Of a DNA stretch of 64,000 nucleotides, positions 8,763 to 17,118 are shown piece after piece. The notes beneath the pieces are model-generated. The model had not been told where the DNA came from. It made no database searches and saw nothing but the letters and a program-made list of their open reading frames with translations. Position numbers and translations under genes: made by a program. Numbering within the stretch: position 1 is the stretch's first letter; each line of letters opens with the position of its first letter. Source of the DNA: JANQEA01 sp964466035 (lineage in GTDB: Bacteria; Bipolaricaulota; Bipolaricaulia; UBA7950; UBA9294); contig CAYXLR010000001.1 in NCBI GenBank assembly GCA_964466035.1, forward strand, positions 124,001 to 188,000, written 5' to 3'.

Positions 8763-9340
8763 GCGCCGTCACCCCCTCCGACGTACCGCACCGAGCTGTA
8801 CTCGCCGAAGCTCTGCACGTACTCGTCGGCCAACGGGTCCTGTCCCCACCAGCGGCCGTCGATGACGAAGGCGTATTCGTACCGTCCCGGCGGAAGCGGA
8901 ATGCTCACCGTCCAGATCCCGTCGTTGTCGTCGTCCGACAGGGCGGTCGGCTCCCACGCGTTGAAGTTGCCGACGACCGACACGTCGGTCGCGTCGAGCG
9001 CGGGCAAAACGAACAGGACCTCCTGGCCCCCGTCCGCGGCCCGCGACGGGGTGAGCCGGATCCCCGGCGCGTTGCCGGTGAACCCGAACTGGTTGGCGAT
9101 GAGGACGCCGACCAACAGGCAGATCGCCGCCGTGGCGCCGACGACGGAGAGCTGTCCGATCCGCCCTCCGCGCGTCGGTGCGAGCAGCTGCCTCAGCCAA
9201 TCGGAGACCCGCAGGCGCGGGCGACGCTCGCCGAGCTCAACGGCGATCCGCTCTTCGAGGCCGACCAATCCGCTCTCCGTCTCCGCGACCTCTTGCCGAA
9301 GCGTGTCTCGCAGGACGTCGTCGAATTCGTCCGGTCTCAC
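8759..9340 (-). CDS. Membrane anti-sigma-like protein with glycogen-binding (CBM48) domain
   Basis: A 193-residue protein in three parts: a cytoplasmic N-terminus (1-60, MRPDEFDDVLRDTLRQEVAE) of the kind that binds ECF sigma factors, one membrane helix (about 64-83) and an extracytoplasmic E-set/CBM48-like domain (about 105-190: VSVVGNFNAWEPTAL, then GIWTVSIPLPPGRYEYAFVIDG). The latter is the AMPK/isoamylase early-set fold that usually binds alpha-glucans. It overlaps the sigma-factor gene by 4 bp, the usual sigma/anti-sigma arrangement. There is no zinc-binding HxxxCxxC motif, so it is not a ZAS-type anti-sigma. The ligand and the anti-sigma activity are inferred. Confidence 0.85.
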   Translation of the reverse strand: MRPDEFDDVLRDTLRQEVAETESGLVGLEERIAVELGERRPRLRVSDWLRQLLAPTRGGRIGQLSVVGATAAICLLVGVLIANQFGFTGNAPGIRLTPSRAADGGQEVLFVLPALDATDVSVVGNFNAWEPTALSDDDNDGIWTVSIPLPPGRYEYAFVIDGRWWGQDPLADEYVQSFGEYSSVRYVGGGDGA

Positions 9341-9882
9341 GATCGATCACGCTCCTCCATCCGTTGTTTCAGCATGGCCTTTCCTCTATGAATCCTCGTT
9401 TTCACGGTTCCTTCCGGGATCGCCAGGATCTCGGCGATCTCCCGATACGGGAGGTCGTTGTAGTACCTGAGTACCAGCGGAGCGCGGTACCCGTACGGGA
9501 GGCGCGTGAGCGCTTCGCGGACTTCGGCGTGCCGGTCGTCCCTCGCCACGATCGTCGCGGGGTCCGCGCCGCCGCGGATCTGCGCCGGAAGCTCCGCGAC
9601 CGGGTGGTTCCGGCGGTAGCGAAGCCGATTCCGACACAGGTTCGCGGCGATCGTGAACAGCCACGTCGAGAACCGCTTCTCCAGGTTGTACCGGCGCAGA
9701 TTGACGTACGCACGGATGAACGCGTCGTGCGTGATGTCCTCCGCGTCGGCGCGGTTCCGCAGAAACCCGAGGCAAAGGCCGAACACCGCGTCTTTGTAGC
9801 GCGTGATGATCTCTCCCCAGGCTTCCGTCTCTCCTTCGAGCGAGGCTCTCAACAGACTCACCTCATCCTGCACACGGTACAC
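9337..9882 (-). CDS. ECF-type RNA polymerase sigma factor
   Basis: A sigma factor of about 181 residues. Region 2 contains WGEIITRYKDAVFGLCLGFL and the core-binding DAEDITHDAFIRAYVNL; region 4 contains the helix-turn-helix around YREIAEILAIPEGTVKTRI. The start is placed at GTG 9882 because AGGAGG lies 11 nt upstream and the family homology begins just after it. An upstream ATG at 10077 in the same frame would add 65 residues of low-complexity, non-conserved sequence and run across the divergent promoter region. It forms a unit with the membrane anti-sigma-like gene and a secreted protein gene, joined by 4-bp overlaps. Confidence 0.92.
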   Translation of the reverse strand: MYRVQDEVSLLRASLEGETEAWGEIITRYKDAVFGLCLGFLRNRADAEDITHDAFIRAYVNLRRYNLEKRFSTWLFTIAANLCRNRLRYRRNHPVAELPAQIRGGADPATIVARDDRHAEVREALTRLPYGYRAPLVLRYYNDLPYREIAEILAIPEGTVKTRIHRGKAMLKQRMEERDRS

Positions 9883-10094
9883 GTTTCCCGCTGCCTCCTC
9901 GGTCACCAATATACACGGTTTTCCGCGCGGAAGTTTCGGTCCGACATTGGTCACCTCGGCCCGGGACGAACCCTCCGATTCGAGTTGCCCGTCGTCCCGG
10001 AAGTTCGCTTTGGAACAGCGGTAGACTCGAGCATGCGCCTTCATCGATGGGCCATGAGTACTTGTGAATCGCCTCATGCAAGGAGGTCGACGAG

Positions 10095-11396
10095 ATGTCC
10101 GCGACAGGAAACGTTGCTGGACTCGACAAACGAAGGCTTGTGACCGCTCTTCTCCTGGTGGCGCTTCTTGGAGCGGGACTCGCCGCGTGCAGAGGGTTCT
10201 TCGGCCAGGCGCCGATCGCGCTGCTGACCGCCGGCGCAGGAGGAGACGGAGAGGTCCCGGTGACGATCACGTTCGACATCAGCGGTTCGAACGATCCGGA
10301 CGGGGTGATCGCGACGTACACGCTCGATTTCGGGGACGGGTCGACGGCCGCGACCGGGACCGACGTGACGGTGCCGATCGTGCACGAGTACGAGGAAGCC
10401 GGGACGTTCACGGCCGTGCTGACGGTCACCGACAACGACGGGCGGATCGGCATGGCGAACGCCGTCGTGACGATCGGGCCGGTGATGATCACGTTCGCGT
10501 CGGACCGGCTCGGCAACCACGACATCTACCGGATGGAGGCCGACGGGACAAATCTCGTCTCCGTCTACGGTTCGGCAAACGATGAGCTGTTCCCGGATCT
10601 CAGGCAGAAGGTCCGGGATCGGATCGCCTACGCGGCCGAAGACGGCGCGGATTGGAACATCTGGACGATGACCGTCGCCGGAGGAAGCCGGACGCAGCTG
10701 ACGCAAACCGCGTCGAATCAGATCCAACCGGACTGGTCCGTCGACGCATCGACGATCGCGTACGCGTCGAACGAATCGGGCGAGTGGGAGATCTACACGA
10801 TGACCTCGCTCGGCACGAGCCAGCAGAAGGTGACGTCGCAGAGCCCTTCCTGGGCGATCGCGCCGGTCTTCTCACCGGCGAACGACGACTTCCTGTTCGT
10901 CTCCGATAAGAACGCGACCGGCGGAAGCTCGATCTGGCTGTGGGACGACTCGGCCGGAGCACCGAGCGAGCTGTACGACGGGACCGGCCGCGACGGCGAC
11001 GCGTCCCCGGCGCTGGCGACCGCTCCGGCGACGGCGCTCGACCTCCCGGCGGAGGCGGGGTTCTCACGGCCCACTTGGTCGCCCGATGGGGCGAAGATCG
11101 CGTTCACGCGGGAGCGGACGGCCGGCGGCGTCCTCGACGTCTACGTGATGGACGCGGACGGAAGCGGCGCGCAGTCGCTCGAGGAGTACGTCGACGAACT
11201 CGGCGTGACCAACACGAACATCACGACGAACGACGACGAGTTCGCTCCGTTCTGGCTGGAGGACGACAGCGGGATCGCGTTCGTCAAGGAGGACGCCAGC
11301 GGCGACTTCCAGATCTACAAGGTCGACTTCGCGACCGGCGTGATCACGGCGCTGACCGGGACGGAGAACAACATCCTGCCGGCCTCGAAGCGGTAA
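10095..11396 (+). CDS. TolB-like beta-propeller lipoprotein with PKD domain
   Basis: A 433-residue lipoprotein. The lipobox LAAC places the modified cysteine at 32. A PKD domain (about 38-128: DISGSNDPDGVIATYTLDFGDG) precedes a beta-propeller of PD40/TolB-type repeats (about 130-430: ITFASDRLGNHDIYRMEADG, IAYASNESGEWEIYTM, PTWSPDGAKIAFTRE, IAFVKEDASGDFQIY). It resembles TolB, but the genes for TolA, TolQ, TolR and Pal are not adjacent, so an independent periplasmic sensing or binding role is possible. It has a strong Shine-Dalgarno (AAGGAGGT) and is divergent from the ECF sigma gene, with about 210 bp between the two starts. It may therefore belong to that sigma factor's regulon (inference). 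Confidence 0.88.
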   Translation: MSATGNVAGLDKRRLVTALLLVALLGAGLAACRGFFGQAPIALLTAGAGGDGEVPVTITFDISGSNDPDGVIATYTLDFGDGSTAATGTDVTVPIVHEYEEAGTFTAVLTVTDNDGRIGMANAVVTIGPVMITFASDRLGNHDIYRMEADGTNLVSVYGSANDELFPDLRQKVRDRIAYAAEDGADWNIWTMTVAGGSRTQLTQTASNQIQPDWSVDASTIAYASNESGEWEIYTMTSLGTSQQKVTSQSPSWAIAPVFSPANDDFLFVSDKNATGGSSIWLWDDSAGAPSELYDGTGRDGDASPALATAPATALDLPAEAGFSRPTWSPDGAKIAFTRERTAGGVLDVYVMDADGSGAQSLEEYVDELGVTNTNITTNDDEFAPFWLEDDSGIAFVKEDASGDFQIYKVDFATGVITALTGTENNILPASKR

Positions 11397-11415
11397 GCGG
11401 CGAGGAGGCCTCTGC

Positions 11416-11441
11416 GGGGAGTGAGACGCGTCTCACTCCCC
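11416..11441. terminator. Bidirectional terminator palindrome
   Basis: A perfect 26-bp palindrome (13-bp arms of GGGGAGTGAGACG type) follows the TolB-like gene by 19 bp and is followed on the plus strand by GTTTTGCTT. The convergent lnt gene ends inside it: its stop codon TGA (11435-11433) is in the stem. The hairpin therefore serves the plus-strand gene clearly and overlaps lnt coding sequence on the other strand. Confidence 0.8.
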
Positions 11442-12923
11442 GTTTTGCTTCCTCCGTCGAATCCAGCAGTCGAGGGCGAGAAGGATCGCGGCCGCGCAGC
11501 CCATCAGGGCGAGGAACGGCGCGTTGCCCCATCGCGTGTGGATCGATCGCGCCGTCGAGAGCCGGACCGCCCCGAAGGAGACCGTCTCTTCCGCGGTCTC
11601 CGACCGGATTCTTCCGCGCGGATCGACGAATCCGGAGATCCCCCCGTTGGCCGCCTGAACCACGAACCGGCGGTTCTCCACCGCGCGGAAGACGGCGGTG
11701 GCGAAGTGGGCCCGCAGCTCGGAGCTCCCGGCGAACCACGCGTCGTTGGTCACCGTGATGAGGAGCGAGGCGCCGGCCTGCGTCAGCCGCCGGGAGGCCG
11801 TCGGGAACGTCGACTCGAAGCAGATCGGCGTCCCGATGCCGTCGAGCGGCTCGTAGACCGTCCCCCGACTCAGGTCGACGGGGAGGAGGGCGCGGGCCCA
11901 CGGTCCGAGACCGACCGCCTCGAGCAGCCACCGCCCGGGGATGTACTCCCCGAACGGCACCGGACGGACCATGTCGTAGGCGGCGACCACGCGGCCGTCG
12001 ACGTCGACGAGGACGGTGGAGTTGAAGATCCGACCGTCGCGATAGGTACCGGTTCCGAAGAGGAGCCTCGTTCCCCCGCGGTCGGCCAGATCGACCAGCC
12101 GGGAGAAGACGTCGGCGTCGCTCAGGATGTAGGCCGGGAGGAACGACTCGGGGAAGACGACGAGATCGGGTGCGGCGGCGATCGCGTTCTCGCCGAGGCG
12201 AAGGAACCGTTCGGTGAGGGCGTCGAGGTTCCGCCCGTCGAGCTTCACTTCCAGGTCGACGTTCGACGACACGACGGCGACGGCGAGAGACGGCGCGTCG
12301 CGATCCGCACCCGCGGGCAGGAACCAGAACGCCGCTTGGACGGCGAGGAGGCCGACCGCGAGGAGGGCGAAGCGAAGCCGCCTCTCGCGCCAAGCGACGA
12401 ACAGCGCGGCGTTGATCGCCACCACGAAGCCGGTGACCGACCACGAGCCGAGGACGGCGGACGGCTGGATCAGCCACGGGACGCGGTACAGGGCCTGGTG
12501 GAGCGTCGAGAACCCCATTCCCAGCGGTCCGAGCGTCCGGGCGTACTCCGCGAGGACGAACAGCGCCGGGGCGAGAAGGATCCACCTCGCGATTCCCGTC
12601 TTCTTCGATCGCCACGCCATCAGCGCCCCGATCAGGCCGAACGGAACGGCGAGGTAGGCGACGAGGAGGACGTACCCGGGGACGACGAATGGATTGAACC
12701 GGATCAGCGTCAGGACCCAACGGACGTCGATCGCGAAGAACGCCAACCCGAACAGGTAGCCGTGCAGGAAACCGCGCCCTCTCCCCAGGGCGAGGAAGAG
12801 CGGGATCAACGCGACGAAGACGAGCGGCGCGGCGCCGAATCCGGGCATCGACAGCGCGGCGAGGACGCCGCCGCCCACGGCGAGCCACGTTTCCCTCCGA
12901 CGGAACCAGTTCATATACTGCAC
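11433..12923 (-). CDS. lnt: Apolipoprotein N-acyltransferase-like protein (Lnt)
   Basis: Inner-membrane nitrilase-superfamily protein that N-acylates the diacylglyceryl-cysteine of lipoproteins. Six or more hydrophobic segments occupy residues 12-205, followed by a periplasmic nitrilase domain (about 213-460) and a final membrane helix. The active-site Glu is present as E259 (FPES) and the nucleophile as C368 (PICFES). PVPFGEY holds E326, equivalent to E. coli E343. The catalytic Lys expected eight residues before that Glu (E. coli K335) is methionine here (M318, YDMVRPVPFGE). Otherwise the protein is full length, 496 residues. It is divergent from lgt, 26 bp away. A start at ATG 12914 (MNWFRR) is as likely as ATG 12923. 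Confidence 0.9.
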   Translation of the reverse strand: MQYMNWFRRRETWLAVGGGVLAALSMPGFGAAPLVFVALIPLFLALGRGRGFLHGYLFGLAFFAIDVRWVLTLIRFNPFVVPGYVLLVAYLAVPFGLIGALMAWRSKKTGIARWILLAPALFVLAEYARTLGPLGMGFSTLHQALYRVPWLIQPSAVLGSWSVTGFVVAINAALFVAWRERRLRFALLAVGLLAVQAAFWFLPAGADRDAPSLAVAVVSSNVDLEVKLDGRNLDALTERFLRLGENAIAAAPDLVVFPESFLPAYILSDADVFSRLVDLADRGGTRLLFGTGTYRDGRIFNSTVLVDVDGRVVAAYDMVRPVPFGEYIPGRWLLEAVGLGPWARALLPVDLSRGTVYEPLDGIGTPICFESTFPTASRRLTQAGASLLITVTNDAWFAGSSELRAHFATAVFRAVENRRFVVQAANGGISGFVDPRGRIRSETAEETVSFGAVRLSTARSIHTRWGNAPFLALMGCAAAILLALDCWIRRRKQNGE

Positions 12924-12949
12924 ATCATATCGCGCGAGAGGGGGACGCG

Positions 12950-13729
12950 ATGCATCCCATTCTGCTTCAGATCGGTCCGGTGACGATCCGCTACTACGGC
13001 CTGATGTACGTCATCGCGATCGCGGTCGGTTTCCTCCTGCTGGTCCGGGAGACCCGGAGGAAGGGACTCCCGCTGGCGACGGAGAACCTGCTCGACCTGT
13101 TGCTGTGGACCGTTCCGATCGCGATCGTCGGCGCGCGCCTCTACTACGTCGCGTTTCATTGGGACTACTACGTGTCGCATCCGCTGGACATCGTCAAGAT
13201 CTGGGAGGGCGGGCTGGCGATTCACGGCGGGGTTCTCGCCGGTGCCGCGGTCGTCTTCTTCTACGCCCGGGCGAAGAAGGTGCGATTCTGGGCGCTCACC
13301 GACGCGCTGGTCCCGAGCCTGATCCTCGGCCAGGCGATCGGCCGGATCGGCAACCTGATGAACGGGGACGCGTTCGGCACGCCGACGACGCTTCCGTGGG
13401 GGATCCGGTTTCCCGCCGATTCGCCGGCGGGAATGGCGTATCCGGGACAGGCGACGCATCCGTCGATGATCTACGAGATGTTGCTCAATCTCGCGATCTT
13501 CGCCTTCCTGTGGTGGTGGGTCCGGAAGCGAAGCTTCAAGGACGGCTTCGCCACCGCGATCTACTTCATCCTCTACGCGATCGCCCGCTCGATCGTCAGC
13601 GTCACCCGCGGCGACTCCCTCTGGCTCGGCCCGATCCGGGCGGCCCACGTGATCAGCGTCCTGTTCGTCGTCGGGTTCGGGCTGTTGATCTGGCGGCGCC
13701 GCCTGTGTCGAAGGGGGCCTACGGGCTGA
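12950..13729 (+). CDS. lgt: Prolipoprotein diacylglyceryl transferase Lgt
   Basis: Inner-membrane enzyme that transfers diacylglycerol from phosphatidylglycerol to the lipobox cysteine, the first step of lipoprotein maturation. The Lgt signature is visible as GQAIGRIGNLMNGDAFG at about 127-143, with the conserved HGG of IHGGVLAG at about 91-98. Seven hydrophobic segments fit the family. The 259-residue length is typical. It is divergent from lnt and overlaps the lptB 3' end convergently by 11 bp. A purine-rich stretch (GAGAGGGGGA) is the ribosome-binding site. Confidence 0.97.
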   Translation: MHPILLQIGPVTIRYYGLMYVIAIAVGFLLLVRETRRKGLPLATENLLDLLLWTVPIAIVGARLYYVAFHWDYYVSHPLDIVKIWEGGLAIHGGVLAGAAVVFFYARAKKVRFWALTDALVPSLILGQAIGRIGNLMNGDAFGTPTTLPWGIRFPADSPAGMAYPGQATHPSMIYEMLLNLAIFAFLWWWVRKRSFKDGFATAIYFILYAIARSIVSVTRGDSLWLGPIRAAHVISVLFVVGFGLLIWRRRLCRRGPTG

Positions 13730-14435
13730 ACCCCTCTCCCAGGTAGACCCGCCGCGCCTCGGGATCGGCGAGGATCTCCTCGGGGGTCCCGGCGGCGATC
13801 TGACGCCCCTTGTCGATCAGGACCGCGTGGTCGGTGATCTTCAGGGTGTCCCGGACGTTGTGATCGGTGACGACGACGCCGATCCCACGCTCCTTCAGGG
13901 AGACGATCTCCTGCTGGAGATCGGCGATCGAGATCGGGTCGATCCCCGAGAACGGCTCGTCGAGGAGGACGTAGCGCGGCGACGTGGCGAGCGTCCGCGC
14001 GATCTCGAGCCGCCGTCGCTCCCCGGAGGAGAGCGTCTTCGCCTGCTGGGCTCGAAGCGCCTCCAGGCCGAACTCGGCCAGGAGCTGCTCGCGGAGGTGC
14101 GATCGCTCCTTCGCGGTCGGGAACCACTCGAGCGCCAGGTCGAGGTTCTCGATGACGGAGGCGCGGGTGAAGACGGACGGCTCCTGGGGGAGATACCCGA
14201 TCCCGAGGCGGGCCCGGCGGAAGAACGGAAGCCCCGAGATGTCCTCGTCGTCGAGGAGGACCCTCCCGCCGTCGGCGGCGATGAAGCCGATCATCATGTG
14301 GAACGTCGTCGTCTTCCCGGCTCCGTTCGGCCCGAGGAGGCCGACGATCCGGCCCGGCTCGACCTGCAGAGCGAGCCGGTCGACGACGGCGCGGCGCTGA
14401 TACACCTTGACCAGTTCTTCGGCTCTAAGTGCCAT
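13719..14435 (-). CDS. lptB: LPS export ABC transporter ATPase LptB
   Basis: ATPase of the LptB2FGC complex that pulls lipopolysaccharide out of the inner membrane. Walker A GPNGAGKTT, the Q-loop in GYLPQEPSVFTRASV (the EPSVF/ASV form is characteristic of LptB), signature LSSGERRRLEIARTL, Walker B YVLLDEPFSGIDP and the switch His in VTDHNV are all present. The start at ATG 14435 (MALRAEELVKVYQ) overlaps lptC by 11 bp; an ATG 21 bp further upstream is less likely. The product is 238 residues. lptF and lptG are not in this window. Confidence 0.95.
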   Translation of the reverse strand: MALRAEELVKVYQRRAVVDRLALQVEPGRIVGLLGPNGAGKTTTFHMMIGFIAADGGRVLLDDEDISGLPFFRRARLGIGYLPQEPSVFTRASVIENLDLALEWFPTAKERSHLREQLLAEFGLEALRAQQAKTLSSGERRRLEIARTLATSPRYVLLDEPFSGIDPISIADLQQEIVSLKERGIGVVVTDHNVRDTLKITDHAVLIDKGRQIAAGTPEEILADPEARRVYLGEGFSP

Positions 14436-15123
14436 CCGACTCCCTCGATCCCCCAAGGTCGAGCCGCGCCTCGACGCCGCCGACGGCCAGGATCCCGTCT
14501 TCGTCCAGTCGGACCGACTCGGCCCGCACGCGGCCCTCCTCCGAGCCGACGGTCACGCCCCCGAGGAAGGTCACGACGCCGTCGCGCTCCTCCGCCCGTT
14601 CGGCACGGATCGCCCACTCCGTCTCAAGGCGCGCCGTCGCCTCGACGCCGCCTTCGAACACCGCCGTCTCGGCCCGAAGATCGTACCCGAACCGGGCGGC
14701 CGACAGGCGCAGATCGTCGGTGGAGAGGCCGATCGGACCGGCGTCGAGGCGCTCTTCGGCTTCGTTCCAGGTCAGGGTTTCGACCTCCATTCGGAAGTCG
14801 CCGCTCTGCTCGATCCGAACGTCCCCGGACAAGCGGCCGACGCCGTCGGTCCGCTCGAGGCGGTCTCCCCGGGCGCGCATCGCCGAGCCGTCCTCGTTGT
14901 GAAAGTCGACCGCGACGTCGGTCAGAGTCTGCGTCGATCCGTCGAGCCGACCCTCTCTGGCGCGGATCTCCCACAGGGGGGCACCGTCGTCGGCGTAGCC
15001 GTACAGCGCGATCTCGCGGGCGACCGTCGTGTCGCTCGCCGGATTCCTCCCGCGCGGCAGGAAGACGAGCCCGACGAGGATCGCTACGACGAGGATCGCG
15101 AGGAGGCCTTTGGCTCGAGACAT
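14425..15123 (-). CDS. lptC: LPS export periplasmic protein LptC
   Basis: A 232-residue bitopic protein: a membrane anchor (about 6-23, LLAILVVAILVGLVFLP) followed by OstA-like beta-jellyroll repeats (ALYGYADDGAPLWEIRARE, LTDVAVDFHNEDG, RGDRLERTDGVGRLSGDVRI, ARFGYDLRAETAVFEGGV). LptC bridges the LptBFG transporter to the periplasmic LptA fibre. The C-terminal part is longer than in E. coli LptC and carries further jellyroll-like turns, so it may combine LptC and part of an LptA-like function (inference). It overlaps pyrG by 40 bp upstream and lptB by 11 bp downstream. Confidence 0.85.
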   Translation of the reverse strand: MSRAKGLLAILVVAILVGLVFLPRGRNPASDTTVAREIALYGYADDGAPLWEIRAREGRLDGSTQTLTDVAVDFHNEDGSAMRARGDRLERTDGVGRLSGDVRIEQSGDFRMEVETLTWNEAEERLDAGPIGLSTDDLRLSAARFGYDLRAETAVFEGGVEATARLETEWAIRAERAEERDGVVTFLGGVTVGSEEGRVRAESVRLDEDGILAVGGVEARLDLGGSRESDGT

Positions 15124-16706
15124 GATCGCACGAACCCGCAGAACAGCGGGTGGGGAGAGAGGAAACGCGACGAGAATTCCGGATGGAACTGGACCCCGAC
15201 GAACCACGGGTGATCGATCAGCTCGACGACCTCGACGAGCCGGTCGTCGAGCGACGTCCCCGCGATCCGCATGCCGGCCGACTCGACGCGGTCCCTGTAG
15301 GTCGGGTTGAACTCGTAGCGGTGGCGGTGCCGCTCCGCGATCCGCCGGGCCCCGTAGCAGGCGGCGGCGATCGATCCTTTGACCAGGTTCGTCTCGTAGA
15401 CGCCGAGGCGCATCGTCCCGCCCTTGAGGGCGACGTCGACTTGCTCTTCGAGGAGGCTGATCACCGGGTGGGGCGTCTCCGGATCGAACTCCGAGCTGTT
15501 CGCTCCGGAGAGACCGAGGACGTTGCGCGCGAACTCGATGATCGCGCACTGAAGCCCGAGACAGAGCCCGAAGTACGGGGTCCGTTGCGTCCGGGCGTAC
15601 TCGACCGCCTCGATCTTCCCCTCGATCCCCCGATCGCCGAACCCGCCGGGGATCAGGACGCCGTCGAGAGGAGCGAGACGCGGTGTCGGCCCCTCCTGTG
15701 CGATCGCGTCGGACGGGATCCACTCGATGTCGACACCGACGTCCTCGGCCGCGCCGGCGTGAAGCAGGGCCTCTCGGATGCTGATGTACGAATCGCGCAG
15801 TTCGACGTACTTGCCGACGATCCCGATGCGGACCCTGGAGGCGGGGGACTCGATCCGGCGCACCCTCGAGACCCACTCCGACAGGTCGGGCGAACGCTCG
15901 ACGTCGAGCCCGAGCCCGGTCGCGACGCGGCGGGTCAGCCCGTGCTCGTCCAACCGGAGCGGCGCGTGGTAGATCGTCGGGTAGTCGGGGTTGTCGATGA
16001 CGTTCTCGATCGGGACGTCGCAGAAGAGGGCGATCTTTCGCTTGACGGGGTCCGGCGGCGGCACGTCGCACCGGGCGACGATCGCGTCGGGCTGGATGCC
16101 GATCGCCCGCAGCTCCTTGACGGAATGCTGGGTCGGCTTCGTCTTCAGCTCGTCCGAGGTCGTCAGCCGAGGGAGGAGGGTGACGTGGACGAAGAAGGTG
16201 TCCTCCCTCGGGAGCTCGTCCTTCATCTGGCGGAGCGCTTCGAGGAACGGGAGGGACTCGATGTCTCCGACCGTGCCGCCGACCTCGATCACGCCGATCT
16301 CCGCGTCCGTCTCGTCCAGCGGAAGGCGGATCAGGCGCTTGATCTCGTCGGTGACGTGCGGGATGACCTGGACCGTCCGTCCGAGGTACTTCCCGGCGCG
16401 CTCCTTCCGGATGACGTTCCAGTAAATCTGCCCCGTCGTCAGGTAGTTCGCGGCGGAGAGCTCTTCGTCGAGGAAGCGCTCGTACCGGCCGATGTCGAGG
16501 TCGGTCTCCCGCCCGTCGTGGGTGACGAAGACCTCGCCGTGTTCGTACGGATTCATCGTCCCGGCGTCGACGTTGACGTAGGGGTCGATCTTTTGCAGGC
16601 TGACGCGATATCCTTGAAGCTTGAAGAGAAGGCCGATTGACGCGGAGACGACCCCCTTCCCGAGTCCGGAAAGCACGCCCCCCGTGATGAAGACGAACTT
16701 GTGCAC
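15084..16706 (-). CDS. pyrG: CTP synthase PyrG
   Basis: Makes CTP from UTP, ATP and glutamine. The synthetase domain (about 1-270) begins HKFVFITGGVLSGLGKGVVSASIG and carries the ATP/Mg loop; the class-I glutaminase domain (about 290-535) has nucleophile Cys in FGLCLGLQ and the His/Glu pair in VQFHPEF. Length 540 is normal. Start is GTG at 16706. It heads a pyrG-lptC-lptB unit; CTP is needed for activating Kdo and phospholipid precursors, which may explain the pairing with LPS export genes (inference). Confidence 0.97.
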   Translation of the reverse strand: MHKFVFITGGVLSGLGKGVVSASIGLLFKLQGYRVSLQKIDPYVNVDAGTMNPYEHGEVFVTHDGRETDLDIGRYERFLDEELSAANYLTTGQIYWNVIRKERAGKYLGRTVQVIPHVTDEIKRLIRLPLDETDAEIGVIEVGGTVGDIESLPFLEALRQMKDELPREDTFFVHVTLLPRLTTSDELKTKPTQHSVKELRAIGIQPDAIVARCDVPPPDPVKRKIALFCDVPIENVIDNPDYPTIYHAPLRLDEHGLTRRVATGLGLDVERSPDLSEWVSRVRRIESPASRVRIGIVGKYVELRDSYISIREALLHAGAAEDVGVDIEWIPSDAIAQEGPTPRLAPLDGVLIPGGFGDRGIEGKIEAVEYARTQRTPYFGLCLGLQCAIIEFARNVLGLSGANSSEFDPETPHPVISLLEEQVDVALKGGTMRLGVYETNLVKGSIAAACYGARRIAERHRHRYEFNPTYRDRVESAGMRIAGTSLDDRLVEVVELIDHPWFVGVQFHPEFSSRFLSPHPLFCGFVRSCLEPKASSRSSS

Positions 16707-16792
16707 GGTTCGAAGCCACCCGCCTTTCGAGCTCCGCTCCGCACAGGATACGGGAACCGCGAAATCCGCGCAAGCCCGCGAGCATTGGGCTA

Positions 16793-16821
16793 TTGAGGCC
16801 CCATACCCTTTGTGCTATAAT
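16793..16821 (+). promoter_or_regulatory. Promoter of the secG operon
   Basis: TTGAGG (16793-16798), a 17-nt spacer and a perfect TATAAT (16816-16821) lie 48 bp before the secG start. It would drive secG and the genes behind it through rdgB. Confidence 0.75.
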
Positions 16822-16869
16822 CGGCCGACTCCAGACCCCTCAAAGGAATTGAGAAAGGACCAGCGAGTT

Positions 16870-17094
16870 ATGTGGCGAGTCATCCTCGAGGTTCTGTTTT
16901 TCTTCGACTGCCTGGCGCTGATGGGGATCATCCTGCTTCAAATGAGCGAGCATTCCGGACTCGGCGGCGCGTTCGGATCCGGGATGTCGAGCACGGTTTT
17001 CGGACGCGACGAGGTCAGGGACCCCAAACGGACGCTCACTGTCGCACTGGCCGTTGCATTCATGCTGCTCGGCTTCGTACTATCGATCCTTTAG
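16870..17094 (+). CDS. secG: Protein translocase subunit SecG
   Basis: A 74-residue membrane protein with two hydrophobic segments (about 3-25 and 54-74) joined by a glycine-rich loop (SGLGGAFGSGMSSTVFG), the classic SecG pattern. It assists the SecYEG channel. The ATG at 16870 is chosen because homology starts there; the ribosome-binding site is only moderate (GAAAGGACC). The next gene starts 25 bp later with its own Shine-Dalgarno, so they are probably cotranscribed. Confidence 0.92.
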   Translation: MWRVILEVLFFFDCLALMGIILLQMSEHSGLGGAFGSGMSSTVFGRDEVRDPKRTLTVALAVAFMLLGFVLSIL

Positions 17095-17118
17095 TGTTAC
17101 GACGAGGAGGGAGGACCG

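Noticed and set aside
9883..10077. Longer ECF sigma factor starting at ATG 10077
   Set aside because: The extra 65 residues are not sigma-like and would fill the divergent promoter region. GTG 9882 has a Shine-Dalgarno and matches the family start.
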